Below are positions 31,367 to 42,560 of a DNA stretch of 60,173 nucleotides, piece by piece. The DNA lies in assembly GCA_964350865.1 (NCBI GenBank), contig CAYGLJ010000004.1, positions 1 through 60,173 of the forward strand. Reading direction: 5' to 3'. The stretch comes from Pontimonas sp964350865 (GTDB taxonomy: Bacteria; Actinomycetota; Actinomycetes; Actinomycetales; Microbacteriaceae). Position 1 is the first letter of the stretch. The number at the start of each line of letters is the position of its first letter. The notes under the pieces are model-generated. The model was given only the letters and a program-made list of their open reading frames with translations, was not told the DNA's origin and did no database searches. The position numbers and the translations under genes were made by a program.

Positions 31367-32301
31367 TTCTCTCTCCCCCAGACCTGAAAAAGAACCGCCA
31401 TACGGACCGCTACACCGTTGCGAACTTGGTCCAAAATGACGGAACGCGGTGAGTCTGCGACCTCCGACGCAATCTCAACACCCCTGTTCATCGGTCCCGG
31501 GTGCATCACGATCGCATCGTCCGCCAGGCGATTGGCTCGATCTTTGGTGAGGGAATAGTTGCGGACGTAGTCGCCAGATGCGGGCTGAAAATCGCCTTTG
31601 ATGCGCTCTTTTTGAATTCTCAGCATCATGATGGCGTTGGGGTTCTCATCGATCACAGAGTCAAGATCAGAACTGATGGTGACGGGCCACCCCTCGACGC
31701 CGCTCGGTAACAATTCCGTGGGCCCCACAACGGTGACGCGTGCTCCCAGAGTGTTAAGCAGAAGAACATTCGACCGGGCAACTCGTGAGTGAGCAATGTC
31801 TCCGACTATTGCCACATGAAGTCCCGCAAGATCCGAGCCTCGGGTTGGGCCCACCACTTTCTCACGGATGGTGGCCGCATCCAACAACGCTTGGGTGGGG
31901 TGTTCATGAGTCCCGTCCCCTGCGTTGATGATGGCTGATTCCACCCACCCCGAGTGCGCGAGACGGTGCGCCGCGCCAGAGGAGAAGTGACGCATAACAA
32001 TGATGTCGGCACCCATTGCTTCGACAGTCTGAGCCGTATCTTTCAGACTCTCACCCTTGGACACGCTCGAGCCCTGAACTTGGAAGGTCATGACATCGGC
32101 AGAGAGTCGCTTTGCTGCGGCCTCGAAAGACAAACGCGTTCTCGTTGAGTCCTCAAAAAACAGGTTGACCATCGTCACGCCTCGAAGAGCAGGGAGCTTC
32201 GGGACAGAGCGGTTCGCAACGTGCGAGAACTCTTGCGCCGCATCGAGCACACTCACCGCGTCATCACGGCTGAGTTCTCCGGCGCTCAGCAGATGCTTCA
32301 T
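31363..32301 (-). CDS. pyrB: Aspartate carbamoyltransferase catalytic chain
   Basis: PyrB joins carbamoyl phosphate and aspartate. The 312-residue protein carries the carbamoyl-phosphate site FFEDSTRTRLSFE (52-56 STRTR), SSVSKGESLKDT and HPTQALLD. A regulatory pyrI chain is absent here, as expected for an actinobacterium. Four-base overlaps join it to pyrR and pyrC. Confidence 0.97.
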   Translation of the reverse strand: MKHLLSAGELSRDDAVSVLDAAQEFSHVANRSVPKLPALRGVTMVNLFFEDSTRTRLSFEAAAKRLSADVMTFQVQGSSVSKGESLKDTAQTVEAMGADIIVMRHFSSGAAHRLAHSGWVESAIINAGDGTHEHPTQALLDAATIREKVVGPTRGSDLAGLHVAIVGDIAHSRVARSNVLLLNTLGARVTVVGPTELLPSGVEGWPVTISSDLDSVIDENPNAIMMLRIQKERIKGDFQPASGDYVRNYSLTKDRANRLADDAIVMHPGPMNRGVEIASEVADSPRSVILDQVRNGVAVRMAVLFQVWGREK

Positions 32302-32828
32302 GTCACCACCTGCACTTCCTCCACCCCATCTGTCTCCATCAGTCGCACGGTAACGCGCTCGCCGAGGGCAGACGGAAGATTTTTGCCGACGTGATCTGCG
32401 CGAATGGGAAGCTCTCGATGCCCACGGTCAACGAGCACGGCTAGCTTCACCGCAGTAGGGCGGCCGATAGCAGTGAGCGCATCGAGTGCTGCACGAACCG
32501 TGCGACCGGAGAACAAGACGTCATCCACCAGGACACATACCGAATCGTCGATTCCCTTCTCCGGAACCACTGTGGCGACTGGCGATCGAAGCCCTCCGCG
32601 CTGCAGGTCGTCGCGATACATCGTCACATCCAGAACCCCGTGGGGCACCGGGGTACCCGAGATTGACCCGATCAGCGTTGCGAGGCGCGAGGACAACACT
32701 GCTCCTCTGGTGGGAATACCCAACAGGACGAGCTTCTCTGTGGCGGGAACCGCTTCAACGATCTCATGAGCGATACGACGGAGGGTGCGATCGATGTCTG
32801 ACCCTGTGAGAACGGTACGCGCACTCAT
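32298..32828 (-). CDS. pyrR: Pyrimidine operon RNA-binding regulator / uracil phosphoribosyltransferase-like
   Basis: PyrR binds pyr mRNA when UMP is plentiful and lowers expression of the operon. It often has weak uracil phosphoribosyltransferase activity too. The 176-residue protein has the PRPP loop VLVDDVLFSGRTVRAAL and the family stretch GIPTRGAVLSSRLA. It heads the pyr genes. AAGGAGGG lies five bases before ATG 32828. Immediately upstream is a match to the PyrR-binding loop, so it probably represses its own operon at translation. Confidence 0.96.
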   Translation of the reverse strand: MSARTVLTGSDIDRTLRRIAHEIVEAVPATEKLVLLGIPTRGAVLSSRLATLIGSISGTPVPHGVLDVTMYRDDLQRGGLRSPVATVVPEKGIDDSVCVLVDDVLFSGRTVRAALDALTAIGRPTAVKLAVLVDRGHRELPIRADHVGKNLPSALGERVTVRLMETDGVEEVQVVT

Positions 32829-32909
32829 GGAGCCCTCCTTTCGCGCCTCACGGGACGCAGGTTAAAGCAGGTCTGCGCCATTAGGTTAGCGCACCGGGGA
32901 GTACTAGCG
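32829..32909 (-). promoter_or_regulatory. pyr operon leader region
   Basis: This 81-base gap between nusB and pyrR should hold the 5' part of the pyr transcript if pyrR has its own promoter. A TAACCT hexamer (about 32881-32886, read on the minus strand) could be a -10 element, but no convincing -35 is visible. A perfect ten-base palindrome CTAGCGCTAG at 32904-32913 overlaps the nusB stop. No terminator-antiterminator pair with a U-run is visible, so classical transcription attenuation of the Bacillus type looks unlikely. Confidence 0.45.
32843..32858 (-). promoter_or_regulatory. Candidate PyrR-binding loop in the pyrR mRNA leader
   Basis: On the minus strand the bases read GCGTCCCGTGAGGCGC. 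The core TCCCGTGAGGC fits the published PyrR-binding consensus UCCNGNGAGGY, flanked by a GCG/CGC stem. A further CCT/AGG pairing would extend the stem into the first bases of the pyrR ribosome binding site (AAGGAGGG, 32833-32840). PyrR bound here could therefore block initiation, as reported for mycobacterial pyr mRNA. The match is seen directly; binding is an inference. Confidence 0.7.
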
Positions 32910-33329
32910 CTAGGGGCGCTCGGATTGCGCGGCAATTGCCGCAAGGATTCCGTGCACGAATCCAGAGGACGCCTCGGTGCTCAGCTCATTCACCAGGTCC
33001 ACCGCTTCGGCGATAGCGACAGCGCTCGGGATGTCGGGGTTGTGAAGTAGCTCCCAGGTGGCAACCCGCAGAACGGCACGGTCCACCGTCGGCATTCGCT
33101 CTAAAGGCCAGGACTGGGAGGTGCTGCGGAGCACCTGATCCACTCCCTCACCGTGGACGATAAGTCCGTCCACGATCGCGTGGGCGTAATCCCAGCTCGA
33201 GGCGCGCTCAGGCTCGTCCTGGGCACGTTTTTGAGCGGCCTGGAGCGCGTCCGCCAGCGACTGCTCGTTGATGTCAGCTCCAAAGAGGATGTCTACCGCG
33301 CGCTTTCGGGCCTTATGCCGCGCGCTCAC
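32910..33329 (-). CDS. nusB: Transcription antitermination / rRNA processing factor NusB
   Basis: NusB binds boxA with NusE (S10) and helps transcription of rRNA operons. The 139-residue all-helical protein starts with SARHKARKRAVDILFGAD and has the conserved DRAVLRVATWELL and AEAVDLVNELSTEASSGFVHGIL. It starts with GTG in a four-base overlap with the efp stop and ends the aro-efp-nusB series before pyrR. Confidence 0.96.
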   Translation of the reverse strand: MSARHKARKRAVDILFGADINEQSLADALQAAQKRAQDEPERASSWDYAHAIVDGLIVHGEGVDQVLRSTSQSWPLERMPTVDRAVLRVATWELLHNPDIPSAVAIAEAVDLVNELSTEASSGFVHGILAAIAAQSERP

Positions 33330-33892
33330 TCGTCTGACACTCGCCCGAGGTACTCGCCGGTCCTCGTGTCCACCTTCACTTTTGTCCCCTGCTCGACGAA
33401 AAGCGGCACTTGAATCTCGAAACCCGTCTCGAGGGTTGCCGGCTTGGTTCCACCCGTGGAGCGATCACCTTGAAGGCCTGGTTCGCTATAGGTGATTTCC
33501 AACACAACAGACGCGGGCAGGTCGACATACAGGGGTTCTCCGTCGTGCATGGCAATCGTGACGGACTGGTTAGAGAGCATGAAGTTTGCCGCTTCACCCA
33601 CGACAGCGCCGGGCACGGTTACTTGGTCGTAATCGCTCTGATCCATGAAGACATAATCAGCGCCGTCCTCATAGAGGAAGGTGTAATCGCGTCGGTCAAC
33701 AACCGCGAAGTCAATCTTGGTGCCGGCGTTGAAGGTTTTATCGACAACTTTCCCCGAGCGGACGTTCTTCATCTTCGTCCGGACGAAGGCACCACCCTTC
33801 CCAGGCTTCACGTGCTGAAACTCCACGACAGCCCACAGCTGTCCCTCAAGATTGAGGACGCTTCCGTTCTTAATGTCGTTGGTCGTCGCCAC
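33326..33892 (-). CDS. efp: Elongation factor P
   Basis: EF-P rescues ribosomes stalled on polyproline stretches. The 188-residue, three-domain protein has the tip loop HVKPGKGGAFVRTK with the functional lysine at K32. The start is GTG 33892, one base after the aroQ stop, with GAGAGG seven bases upstream. Enzymes that modify this lysine are not encoded nearby. Its place between aroQ and nusB is common in actinobacteria. Confidence 0.97.
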   Translation of the reverse strand: MATTNDIKNGSVLNLEGQLWAVVEFQHVKPGKGGAFVRTKMKNVRSGKVVDKTFNAGTKIDFAVVDRRDYTFLYEDGADYVFMDQSDYDQVTVPGAVVGEAANFMLSNQSVTIAMHDGEPLYVDLPASVVLEITYSEPGLQGDRSTGGTKPATLETGFEIQVPLFVEQGTKVKVDTRTGEYLGRVSDE

Positions 33893-33893
33893 G

Positions 33894-34340
33894 TTAGTGC
33901 CTCTCTAGCAGTGTCAGGATGTGATGAAGTGCGAGGTGATAGGACTGGTCGCCAAAGCCGGCGATAACACCGAGGGCCGCTCCCGAGATAACAGAAGTAT
34001 GGCGGAAGGCTTCGCGAGCATGAGGGTTTGACAGGTGCACCTCGATCACAGGAACGCCCGTCTCTGACACAATCTGGCAGGCATCACGCAACGCGTAGGA
34101 GTAGTGGGTGAAGGCTGCAGGGTTGAAAATTACCGGTGTGCGGGAATCGGCCGCTTCGTGCAGCCATCCAATGAGCGTCGCCTCGTCATCACTCTGCCGA
34201 AAGTCCAACGTGAAGCCATCAGGGAGAGATTCCGTTAGACCACGCTCAATATCCGCAAGCGTTCCGGACCCGTATATTTCGGGTTCCCTCGACCCCAGTC
34301 GCCCAAGGTTGGGTCCATTAAGGACCATGATGCTCGTCAT
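33894..34340 (-). CDS. aroQ: 3-dehydroquinate dehydratase, type II
   Basis: AroQ dehydrates 3-dehydroquinate in the shikimate pathway. The 148-residue protein is the type II form with NGPNLGRLGSREPEIYG (catalytic tyrosine Y23), FNPAAFTHYSYALRDA and EVHLSNPHARE. ATG 34340 is used; a second ATG four codons in is possible. It follows aroB after nine bases. Confidence 0.96.
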   Translation of the reverse strand: MTSIMVLNGPNLGRLGSREPEIYGSGTLADIERGLTESLPDGFTLDFRQSDDEATLIGWLHEAADSRTPVIFNPAAFTHYSYALRDACQIVSETGVPVIEVHLSNPHAREAFRHTSVISGAALGVIAGFGDQSYHLALHHILTLLERH

Positions 34341-34349
34341 GCCACCAGC

Positions 34350-35435
34350 CTAGCTCTCAGGGGAGCCAAGCTCTTGATAGGCCGCAAAAAGGACTGATTC
34401 GTCGGGAATCGCCAAGACCCTCGGTTTTCCTGGCGCATCGAGCACCACAAAGCGCACGACACCACCCCTGGCCTTCTTATCTTTTTGCATGGTTGCCAAC
34501 AGCGTTCGCCACCGACCCTGTGGGTATTGGAGGGGAAGGCCCAGCTGTCCCAGAATCGTGCGGTGGCGCTCCACATCCTCATCACTAAGGTTGGCCACAA
34601 TTCGCGAAAGCTCAGCGGCGAAGACCATGCCAATAGAAATCGCCACACCGTGGCGCCACTGATAGCGCTCAGCATGCTCGATCGCGTGTCCGAGGGTGTG
34701 TCCGTAATTCAAGATTTCTCGAAGGCCTGCTTCTCGAAAATCGTCACCGACTACCGCCGCTTTCACAGCGATCGCGCGCTGCACCAGCTCGACAAACACT
34801 TCTGAGGCAGTATCGAGAACCTCCGCTGGGTGGGACTCGATGAGGTCGAGGATCACCGGATCTGAGATGAAGCCACACTTCACTACCTCAGCAAGCCCCG
34901 CTCGCACATCGTTCTCGCTCAGACCAGCGAGAACGTCGGTGTCGGCAATGACGGCGTCTGGTGAGTAGAAAACACCCACCAAATTCTTGCCCTCCTGGGT
35001 ATTGACACCCGTTTTGCCCCCGACGGCAGCGTCGACCATGCCCAGCACCGTCGTGGGAACCTGAATGAGGGGCACACCTCGCAACCATGCAGCGGCCACG
35101 AAACCCGCAAGGTCGGTGGTGGCGCCCCCTCCAAGGCCGAGGATGGCGTCATTGCGCTGAAAGTCCAGTTGTCCCAGGATTCCCCAGCAAAAGGCCGCCA
35201 CCTCCACTCGCTTTGCACCCTCAGCATCGGGGATTTCCACGAGAAACACCTCGCGACCAATACTCAACTGCTCTTTGAGCTCCTCCGCGATGCGTCCCAG
35301 CGCAGGAGCGTGGATAATCAGCAGCTTCTTTGCATCACCCGGAATGTGATGTCCGATCTGCGCCATAGCTCCAGGACCGACAATGACGGGATAGTCGCCG
35401 CGCGTGGCGTTGCTGACAGTGATGGTGTGTGTCAT
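34350..35435 (-). CDS. aroB: 3-dehydroquinate synthase
   Basis: AroB cyclises DAHP to 3-dehydroquinate with a bound NAD and a metal ion. The 361-residue protein has GGGATTDLAGFVAAAWLRG, the phosphate/NAD region and the metal-binding E-H-H set in AEVVKCG, NYGHTLGHAIE and QWRHGVAI. The start is ATG 35435, forming a four-base overlap with aroK; an in-frame ATG upstream lies inside aroK. Confidence 0.96.
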   Translation of the reverse strand: MTHTITVSNATRGDYPVIVGPGAMAQIGHHIPGDAKKLLIIHAPALGRIAEELKEQLSIGREVFLVEIPDAEGAKRVEVAAFCWGILGQLDFQRNDAILGLGGGATTDLAGFVAAAWLRGVPLIQVPTTVLGMVDAAVGGKTGVNTQEGKNLVGVFYSPDAVIADTDVLAGLSENDVRAGLAEVVKCGFISDPVILDLIESHPAEVLDTASEVFVELVQRAIAVKAAVVGDDFREAGLREILNYGHTLGHAIEHAERYQWRHGVAISIGMVFAAELSRIVANLSDEDVERHRTILGQLGLPLQYPQGRWRTLLATMQKDKKARGGVVRFVVLDAPGKPRVLAIPDESVLFAAYQELGSPES

Positions 35436-35938
35436 AGTCCTGCATCCTCTCGCACCCACTGCAAGATTTCCTCAGCCAGGTCCTCCACAGTTTGATGTGA
35501 AGCGTCAAACTCACGGGTGGCGACAGAGCGATAAGTGTCGGCCCTGGACGCCACCAACGCCTTCCACGACTCAAGCCCGTCCTTCAGTAAAGGGCGCTTC
35601 GAGTTGTTCAGGCGAGGCGCCACCGCCTCGGGCGAAATGGTAATCAGCGCCACACGATGACCCTCTAGATCATCCCTCGTTTGGGGATGGGAAACCGCGC
35701 CACCACCGAGCGCGACAATGCCGGTGGTCTCCAAGGCCTCCCTAACCGCCTCGCGCTCCTTCTCTCGGAAGAAAGGCTCTCCGTGTGCTTCGAATATCTC
35801 CGGAATGGACCCCCACCGGCTCACCACGAGCGCATCGGTGTCGACACAGCCCACACCTAAGGCCTTGGCGAGTTTCTTGGCGACTCGAGTTTTGCCCGCG
35901 GCAGGTGGGCCTACCACCACGAGGAGCGGCTTGCTCAT
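35432..35938 (-). CDS. aroK: Shikimate kinase
   Basis: AroK phosphorylates shikimate with ATP. The 168-residue protein has the Walker A GPPAAGKTR (10-18), the VDTDALV shikimate-binding aspartate, the LGGGAV motif and a lid arginine in NNSKRPLLK. ATG 35938 shares one base with the aroC stop. A GTG one codon earlier is equally possible. There is no clear ribosome binding site, so translation is likely coupled to aroC. Confidence 0.95.
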   Translation of the reverse strand: MSKPLLVVVGPPAAGKTRVAKKLAKALGVGCVDTDALVVSRWGSIPEIFEAHGEPFFREKEREAVREALETTGIVALGGGAVSHPQTRDDLEGHRVALITISPEAVAPRLNNSKRPLLKDGLESWKALVASRADTYRSVATREFDASHQTVEDLAEEILQWVREDAGL

Positions 35939-37137
35939 CACAGCGTGGAGGAGCCGGGCTTGATCACGTCCGGAATGCTCTCCAGATAAGTTCGCATATT
36001 TCTCTGAATCTCAGAGAGCGAATCTCCCCCGAATTTCTCCACCATGGCATCGGCGAGCACCAACATGACCATCGCTTCAGCGACAATCCCTGCTGCGGGA
36101 ACCGCGCAGACATCTGAGCGTTGGTGATGGGCTGCGGCTTCTCCCCCGGTGGAGGTATCTATGGTGCGCAGTGCTCGAGGCACGGTGGAGATGGGTTTCA
36201 TTCCCGCTCGAACTCTGAGCGGCCCTCCGGTGCTCATTCCGCCTTCAATTCCACCAGCACGCTCACTGAGGCGCTCAACTCCGGAGCCTTCGTTGACGAT
36301 CTCGTCGTGAGCTTCCGAACCTCGGCGACGGGTGGTCGTAAAACCATCTCCCACCTCGACACCCTTAATGGCCTGGATTCCCATCAGCGCGCCGGCTAAA
36401 CGCGAGTCCAAACGACGATCCCAGTGCACATAGGAACCGAGACCGGGTGGGAGCCCTCGCGCGACGACTTCCACAACACCCCCGAGGGTGTCTCCGTCTT
36501 TGTGTGCCTGGTCAACTTCAGCCACCATCGCTGCCGACGTGTCCGTGTGTGCGCAACGCAAAGGGTCCTCATCCAACCGCTCAACATCTGCCGGGCCCGG
36601 AATCAGAGCATCCTCGGGAACCATGACAGGGCCAATCGCCACCGTGTGGGACAGGACAGAGACACCCAGCTCGCGAAGAAACGCTCGTGCGACAGCGCCT
36701 AGAGCAACGCGGGCCGCGGTTTCGCGCGCACTCGCACGCTCCAAAACAGGCCTGGAATCCTCGAAACCATATTTTTGCATCCCCGCTAGATCAGCATGAC
36801 CGGGTCGAGGACGAGTAAGGGCCTGAGCCCGACCTCCCTGAAGCTCAGCGGGGTCGACCGGGTGGGGGCTCATTACTGTCTCCCACTTAGGCCATTCAGT
36901 GTTCTCTACTCGCAGCGCAACCGGTCCACCCTGGGTTATGCCGTGCCGAACACCGCCAGAAAAACTCACGGCATCGGCCTCGAATTTCATCCGAGCTCCG
37001 CGACCATAACCGAGACGACGACGGGCAAGATCGGCTTGGACATCCTCAATCAGAAGAGGAACACCGGCTGGGAAACCCTCCAGCACGCCAATCAGTTCAG
37101 GACCGTGTGACTCTCCCGCTGTTATCCATCGAAGCAT
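35938..37137 (-). CDS. aroC: Chorismate synthase
   Basis: AroC removes phosphate from EPSP to give chorismate, using reduced FMN. The 399-residue protein begins MLRWITAGESHGP and has TRPRPGHADLAG and ERASARETAARVA in the family order. ATG 37137 lies nine bases after GGAG. The ATG two codons earlier is too near that site, and the longer frame upstream runs through noncoding sequence and aroE. About 31 bases separate it from aroE. Its product feeds trpE further along. Confidence 0.96.
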   Translation of the reverse strand: MLRWITAGESHGPELIGVLEGFPAGVPLLIEDVQADLARRRLGYGRGARMKFEADAVSFSGGVRHGITQGGPVALRVENTEWPKWETVMSPHPVDPAELQGGRAQALTRPRPGHADLAGMQKYGFEDSRPVLERASARETAARVALGAVARAFLRELGVSVLSHTVAIGPVMVPEDALIPGPADVERLDEDPLRCAHTDTSAAMVAEVDQAHKDGDTLGGVVEVVARGLPPGLGSYVHWDRRLDSRLAGALMGIQAIKGVEVGDGFTTTRRRGSEAHDEIVNEGSGVERLSERAGGIEGGMSTGGPLRVRAGMKPISTVPRALRTIDTSTGGEAAAHHQRSDVCAVPAAGIVAEAMVMLVLADAMVEKFGGDSLSEIQRNMRTYLESIPDVIKPGSSTL

Positions 37138-37168
37138 TGTCATATTCTCCCATGAATCAGGACGCCCA

Positions 37169-38014
37169 TCACTCAGTGGGAAGGCCGACGGCCGCCAGCA
37201 TCGCGGCGAAAACTTTATCTTCCTGGGGCAGTGGAACACTGACGTCCTCGTGGACAAACAAACGAATCTGAGCCAGCGCCTGGTAGGCGAGCATCCACAG
37301 ACCAGACACAACCGGCTGTGAGGAGCTCGCCCATGCCCTCGCGTAGTGGGAAGGCCATGGCGAATACGCCACGTCAAAAAGGGCTGCAGACTGGACAACA
37401 ACCGCGGGCATGTCCGGCAAATCATCTTGATCGCCAGGCAAAGTGGAGGCGACGAGATGGGGTGGCATGACCTGATCGAGCTCTGAGAAGTGCTGGACCT
37501 GTGTGGAGAGACCGCACTGACGGAGGTAGTGGGCGCTTCCCTCAGCCCTCTCTTTATCGCGGGCGAATATTGTCACCGAGGTCGCTCCTCGCTTCCACAA
37601 CGCATAACCGACCGATCGTGCGGTTGCCCCCGCACCGAGTATCCAGGCCCGATCGGCCTCGATATCGAACCTTTCCAGCGCGTGCTCCACGCCAAATGGG
37701 TCAGTGTTGGACAAGACACGAGTCCGACCAGCGCGATACACAGTGTTGGCCGCGTGAAGCTGGTCGACAATCGAATCTCGGGGCGCAATGATGTCCAACA
37801 CACGCTCCTTCAGGGGCATTGTGAGGGAAATCCCGCCAAGATTTGCTCCGACACCCACCCAGGCCGGGGTAATGAGCTCTTGAGTCACCTCCCGATAGCG
37901 ATACGACCACGGAAGGCCTAATGCGGCGTACGCAGCTCGATGCAATGTCGGGGACAGAGAGTGAGAAACCGGATTACCCCAGACCTCAAAATCGGTCTCA
38001 GCAATAGGCGCCAT
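37169..38014 (-). CDS. aroE: Shikimate dehydrogenase
   Basis: AroE reduces 3-dehydroshikimate to shikimate with NADPH. The 281-residue protein has substrate-binding NPVSHSLSPTLH, catalytic K69 in TMPLKE, D105 in SNTDPFG and the nucleotide-binding LGAGATARSVGYAL. The start is ATG 38014, ten bases after GGGAG, giving a 17-base overlap with the end of mltG. A GTG three codons earlier is the alternative. Confidence 0.94.
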   Translation of the reverse strand: MAPIAETDFEVWGNPVSHSLSPTLHRAAYAALGLPWSYRYREVTQELITPAWVGVGANLGGISLTMPLKERVLDIIAPRDSIVDQLHAANTVYRAGRTRVLSNTDPFGVEHALERFDIEADRAWILGAGATARSVGYALWKRGATSVTIFARDKERAEGSAHYLRQCGLSTQVQHFSELDQVMPPHLVASTLPGDQDDLPDMPAVVVQSAALFDVAYSPWPSHYARAWASSSQPVVSGLWMLAYQALAQIRLFVHEDVSVPLPQEDKVFAAMLAAVGLPTE

Positions 38015-39182
38015 TCTCTTCACTCTCCCTGCACCACGAGAGCCACTGTTCCACCGCGCGCAGGTGCTGCTGGTAGGTCTCAGAAAACACCGTTTCACCG
38101 GTTCGCAGATCAACGGAAACGAAGTACAACCACTCCCCGTCCGCGGGCTCGAGCGCCGCAGTGATGGCAAGTTCTCCAGGGAGAGAAATGGGTCCAGGTG
38201 GAAGCCCGGTGTAGACGTACGTATTGAAGGGGTTGTCAGCGTCCGCGCGATCTGCGTCGCTGGTTCCAGCGCTCTCGTACTGGCCGGTCCAGTACGTCAC
38301 TGTCGCGTCGGACTGAAGAGGCATATTGACCTCAAGACGGTTGGTGAACACCCGCGAGACTCTAAAGAAGTCTTCGTCGAACCGTGCTTCGCGTTGAATC
38401 AGGGCCGCCAAGGTCAGGGTCTCGTGCCAATCCTCCTCCGCGACACCTGCGGTCTCCAGTCGATTCTTCATCTCCTCGACCATTCGAGCGACGATGTCTC
38501 CGGCTGTCGCTCCAGGCTCGAACGTGTACGTCGCGGGGAAAAGGTAACCCTCAAGGCTTCCGGTTGGAGGCTCAACACCATAGAGGGAGGGGTCAGAGAC
38601 AGCTTCAGTCAGAGAGTCCAATGGCAAGGATGCCTTCTCCGCGATAATTTCGAGGGCTCGCTGCAACGTGACGCCTTCGGTGATCAAAATCTCAATCTGC
38701 ACGCGATTGTTTGGATCTCGCAAAGCGGCTATGGCACTGTCGGCGGACATGCCCGTGAGCAAGCGGTACGTGCCCGGCTCGAAGGTGATGGTTGCGTCCC
38801 TCAGAAGAATTTCATAGACAGCCTCGAACGAGGCAGTAACGCCAGCCTCGGCAAGGCTTCTCGCCACTGTTTCCCCAATATCTCCGGGATTAACAACGAT
38901 CTCTATGGCGGGCTCGGCACCACCGCCCTCAAAATTGGCAACCTCTTCCTGGGCAAAATAGTTGACAATCCGGGTTCCGTATTCGTTCCACAGGAGCCAA
39001 ACGCCGGTGCCCGACAAAATCAACACCGCCAGCGTTACTCCCGCGAAGATTCGCTTTCCCCAGCCACCACGCGGGGTTTCCTGGCGGGAACGAAGATTCT
39101 CTCGAGGCCGCAACGGTCCCGCTTCGGGTTGCTCACCAGGAAGCGTGTTGAAAATTTTGTCGAAATCCGAGTCGCTAGTCAT
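37998..39182 (-). CDS. mltG: Endolytic murein transglycosylase
   Basis: MltG cuts new glycan strands in the wall and is thought to set their length. The 394-residue protein has a cytoplasmic N-terminus (1-44), one membrane segment (about 45-66), a LysM-like region with ITEGVTLQRALEIIA and the YceG catalytic domain. The probable catalytic E265 lies in AALIQREAR, followed by VFTNRLEVNMPLQSDATVTYW. It overlaps ruvX by 8 bases upstream. The alaS-ruvX-mltG-aroE order is common. Confidence 0.94.
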   Translation of the reverse strand: MTSDSDFDKIFNTLPGEQPEAGPLRPRENLRSRQETPRGGWGKRIFAGVTLAVLILSGTGVWLLWNEYGTRIVNYFAQEEVANFEGGGAEPAIEIVVNPGDIGETVARSLAEAGVTASFEAVYEILLRDATITFEPGTYRLLTGMSADSAIAALRDPNNRVQIEILITEGVTLQRALEIIAEKASLPLDSLTEAVSDPSLYGVEPPTGSLEGYLFPATYTFEPGATAGDIVARMVEEMKNRLETAGVAEEDWHETLTLAALIQREARFDEDFFRVSRVFTNRLEVNMPLQSDATVTYWTGQYESAGTSDADRADADNPFNTYVYTGLPPGPISLPGELAITAALEPADGEWLYFVSVDLRTGETVFSETYQQHLRAVEQWLSWCRESEENGAYC

Positions 39183-39635
39183 TGCTCGAGCCGCTCACAT
39201 CAACACGATGTCCCGGCGCCACCCCCTGAGCTCGCTCGCTATCCAGCGCATGTTGCAAAAGGATAACAGCGGCAGCCTGGTCGATAACCCTTCGCTGGGA
39301 TTTTTGAGACCTGCCCGCTTCGCGAAAACCAGCCTGAGCCTGAACGGTAGATAGGCGCTCGTCAATCATGCGAACCGGGACAGACACCATCGAGGCGAGC
39401 CTCTCTGCAAACAGCTGAGCGTCCTGAGTGGATGCGGTCGAGGACCCCCTCAGACTCAGGGGTAAACCCACAATTACCTCCAGAGGATTCCACTCCACCA
39501 CCATTGCGGCGATGGAGGCCAGAGCCGACTCCCGCGGGACAGTCTCCACTGGCACCGCCATAAGACCCTCGGCGTCACTACGGGCCACCCCGACTCGGAC
39601 TGTTCCGACGTCGACACCGAGCCTGGGGCCTTTTC

Positions 39636-39639
<4 letters not shown>
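39175..39639 (-). CDS. ruvX: Putative Holliday junction resolvase / pre-16S rRNA nuclease
   Basis: RuvX (YqgF) is an RNase H-fold nuclease linked to 16S rRNA 5' end maturation and perhaps to recombination. The 154-residue protein has LGVDVGTVRVGVA near the start, the acid-containing VIVGLPLSLRG and the closing IDQAAAVILLQHAL. The GTG start overlaps the alaS stop by four bases. Confidence 0.94.
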
Positions 39640-42296
<2,657 letters not shown>

Positions 42297-42317
42297 GATG
42301 CTGCTAGCCTCGCGGCC

Positions 42318-42473
42318 TTATCGCCCGTAGGCGTCCTTAACGCCCCCAGTGAAGGTGTCGAGCGTGGCTTTCAAGCGGGCAAAAAAGGTACGGCCCTCAG
42401 GAGTTTCATTCAGCACGTGGGCAATCACGAACCCGGACACGACTCCGAGAAGAGCAACAACAAACTTTCCCAT
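42318..42473 (-). CDS. 51-residue membrane microprotein between rpsD and alaS
   Basis: The protein runs from MGKFVVALLGVVSG to KDAYGR. It has one hydrophobic segment (about residues 4-20) followed by a short amphipathic, charged part with NETPEGRTFFARLK. ATG 42473 has GGGAGG eight to nine bases upstream. I recall related, usually longer, uncharacterised proteins beside rpsD or alaS in other Microbacteriaceae, but I cannot check this. Function is unknown. The good ribosome binding site and sensible membrane topology argue that it is a real gene. Confidence 0.72.
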   Translation of the reverse strand: MGKFVVALLGVVSGFVIAHVLNETPEGRTFFARLKATLDTFTGGVKDAYGR

Positions 42474-42515
42474 GGCTCTTTCCTCCCTGGCTAAGCCTAG
42501 AACACCCAGAACACA

Positions 42516-42549
42516 ACGGTGGTGGGGAAGAAAACTCCCCCACCACCGT
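42516..42549 (-). terminator. Hairpin terminator after rpsD
   Basis: A perfect 12-base-pair stem (42516-42527 with 42538-42549, arm ACGGTGGTGGGG) closes a ten-base loop, starting 11 bases past the rpsD stop codon. There is no clean U-run, but strong GC-rich stems without one are common terminators in actinobacteria. It would end the rpsD transcript before the microprotein gene and alaS. Confidence 0.75.
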
Positions 42550-42560
42550 GTGACAGGAAT

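Noticed and set aside
32904..32913. Ten-base palindrome CTAGCGCTAG
   Set aside because: It overlaps the nusB stop and could be chance; there is no paired promoter element clear enough to call it an operator.
37138..37425. Longer N-terminus for aroC starting at 37425
   Set aside because: The extension runs through the gap and into aroE in another frame; the normal start MLRWITAGESHGP has its own ribosome binding site.
38064..39266. Long open frame of 400 codons on the plus strand
   Set aside because: It is antisense to mltG and the end of ruvX, both clear genes; its translation has no recognisable domain.
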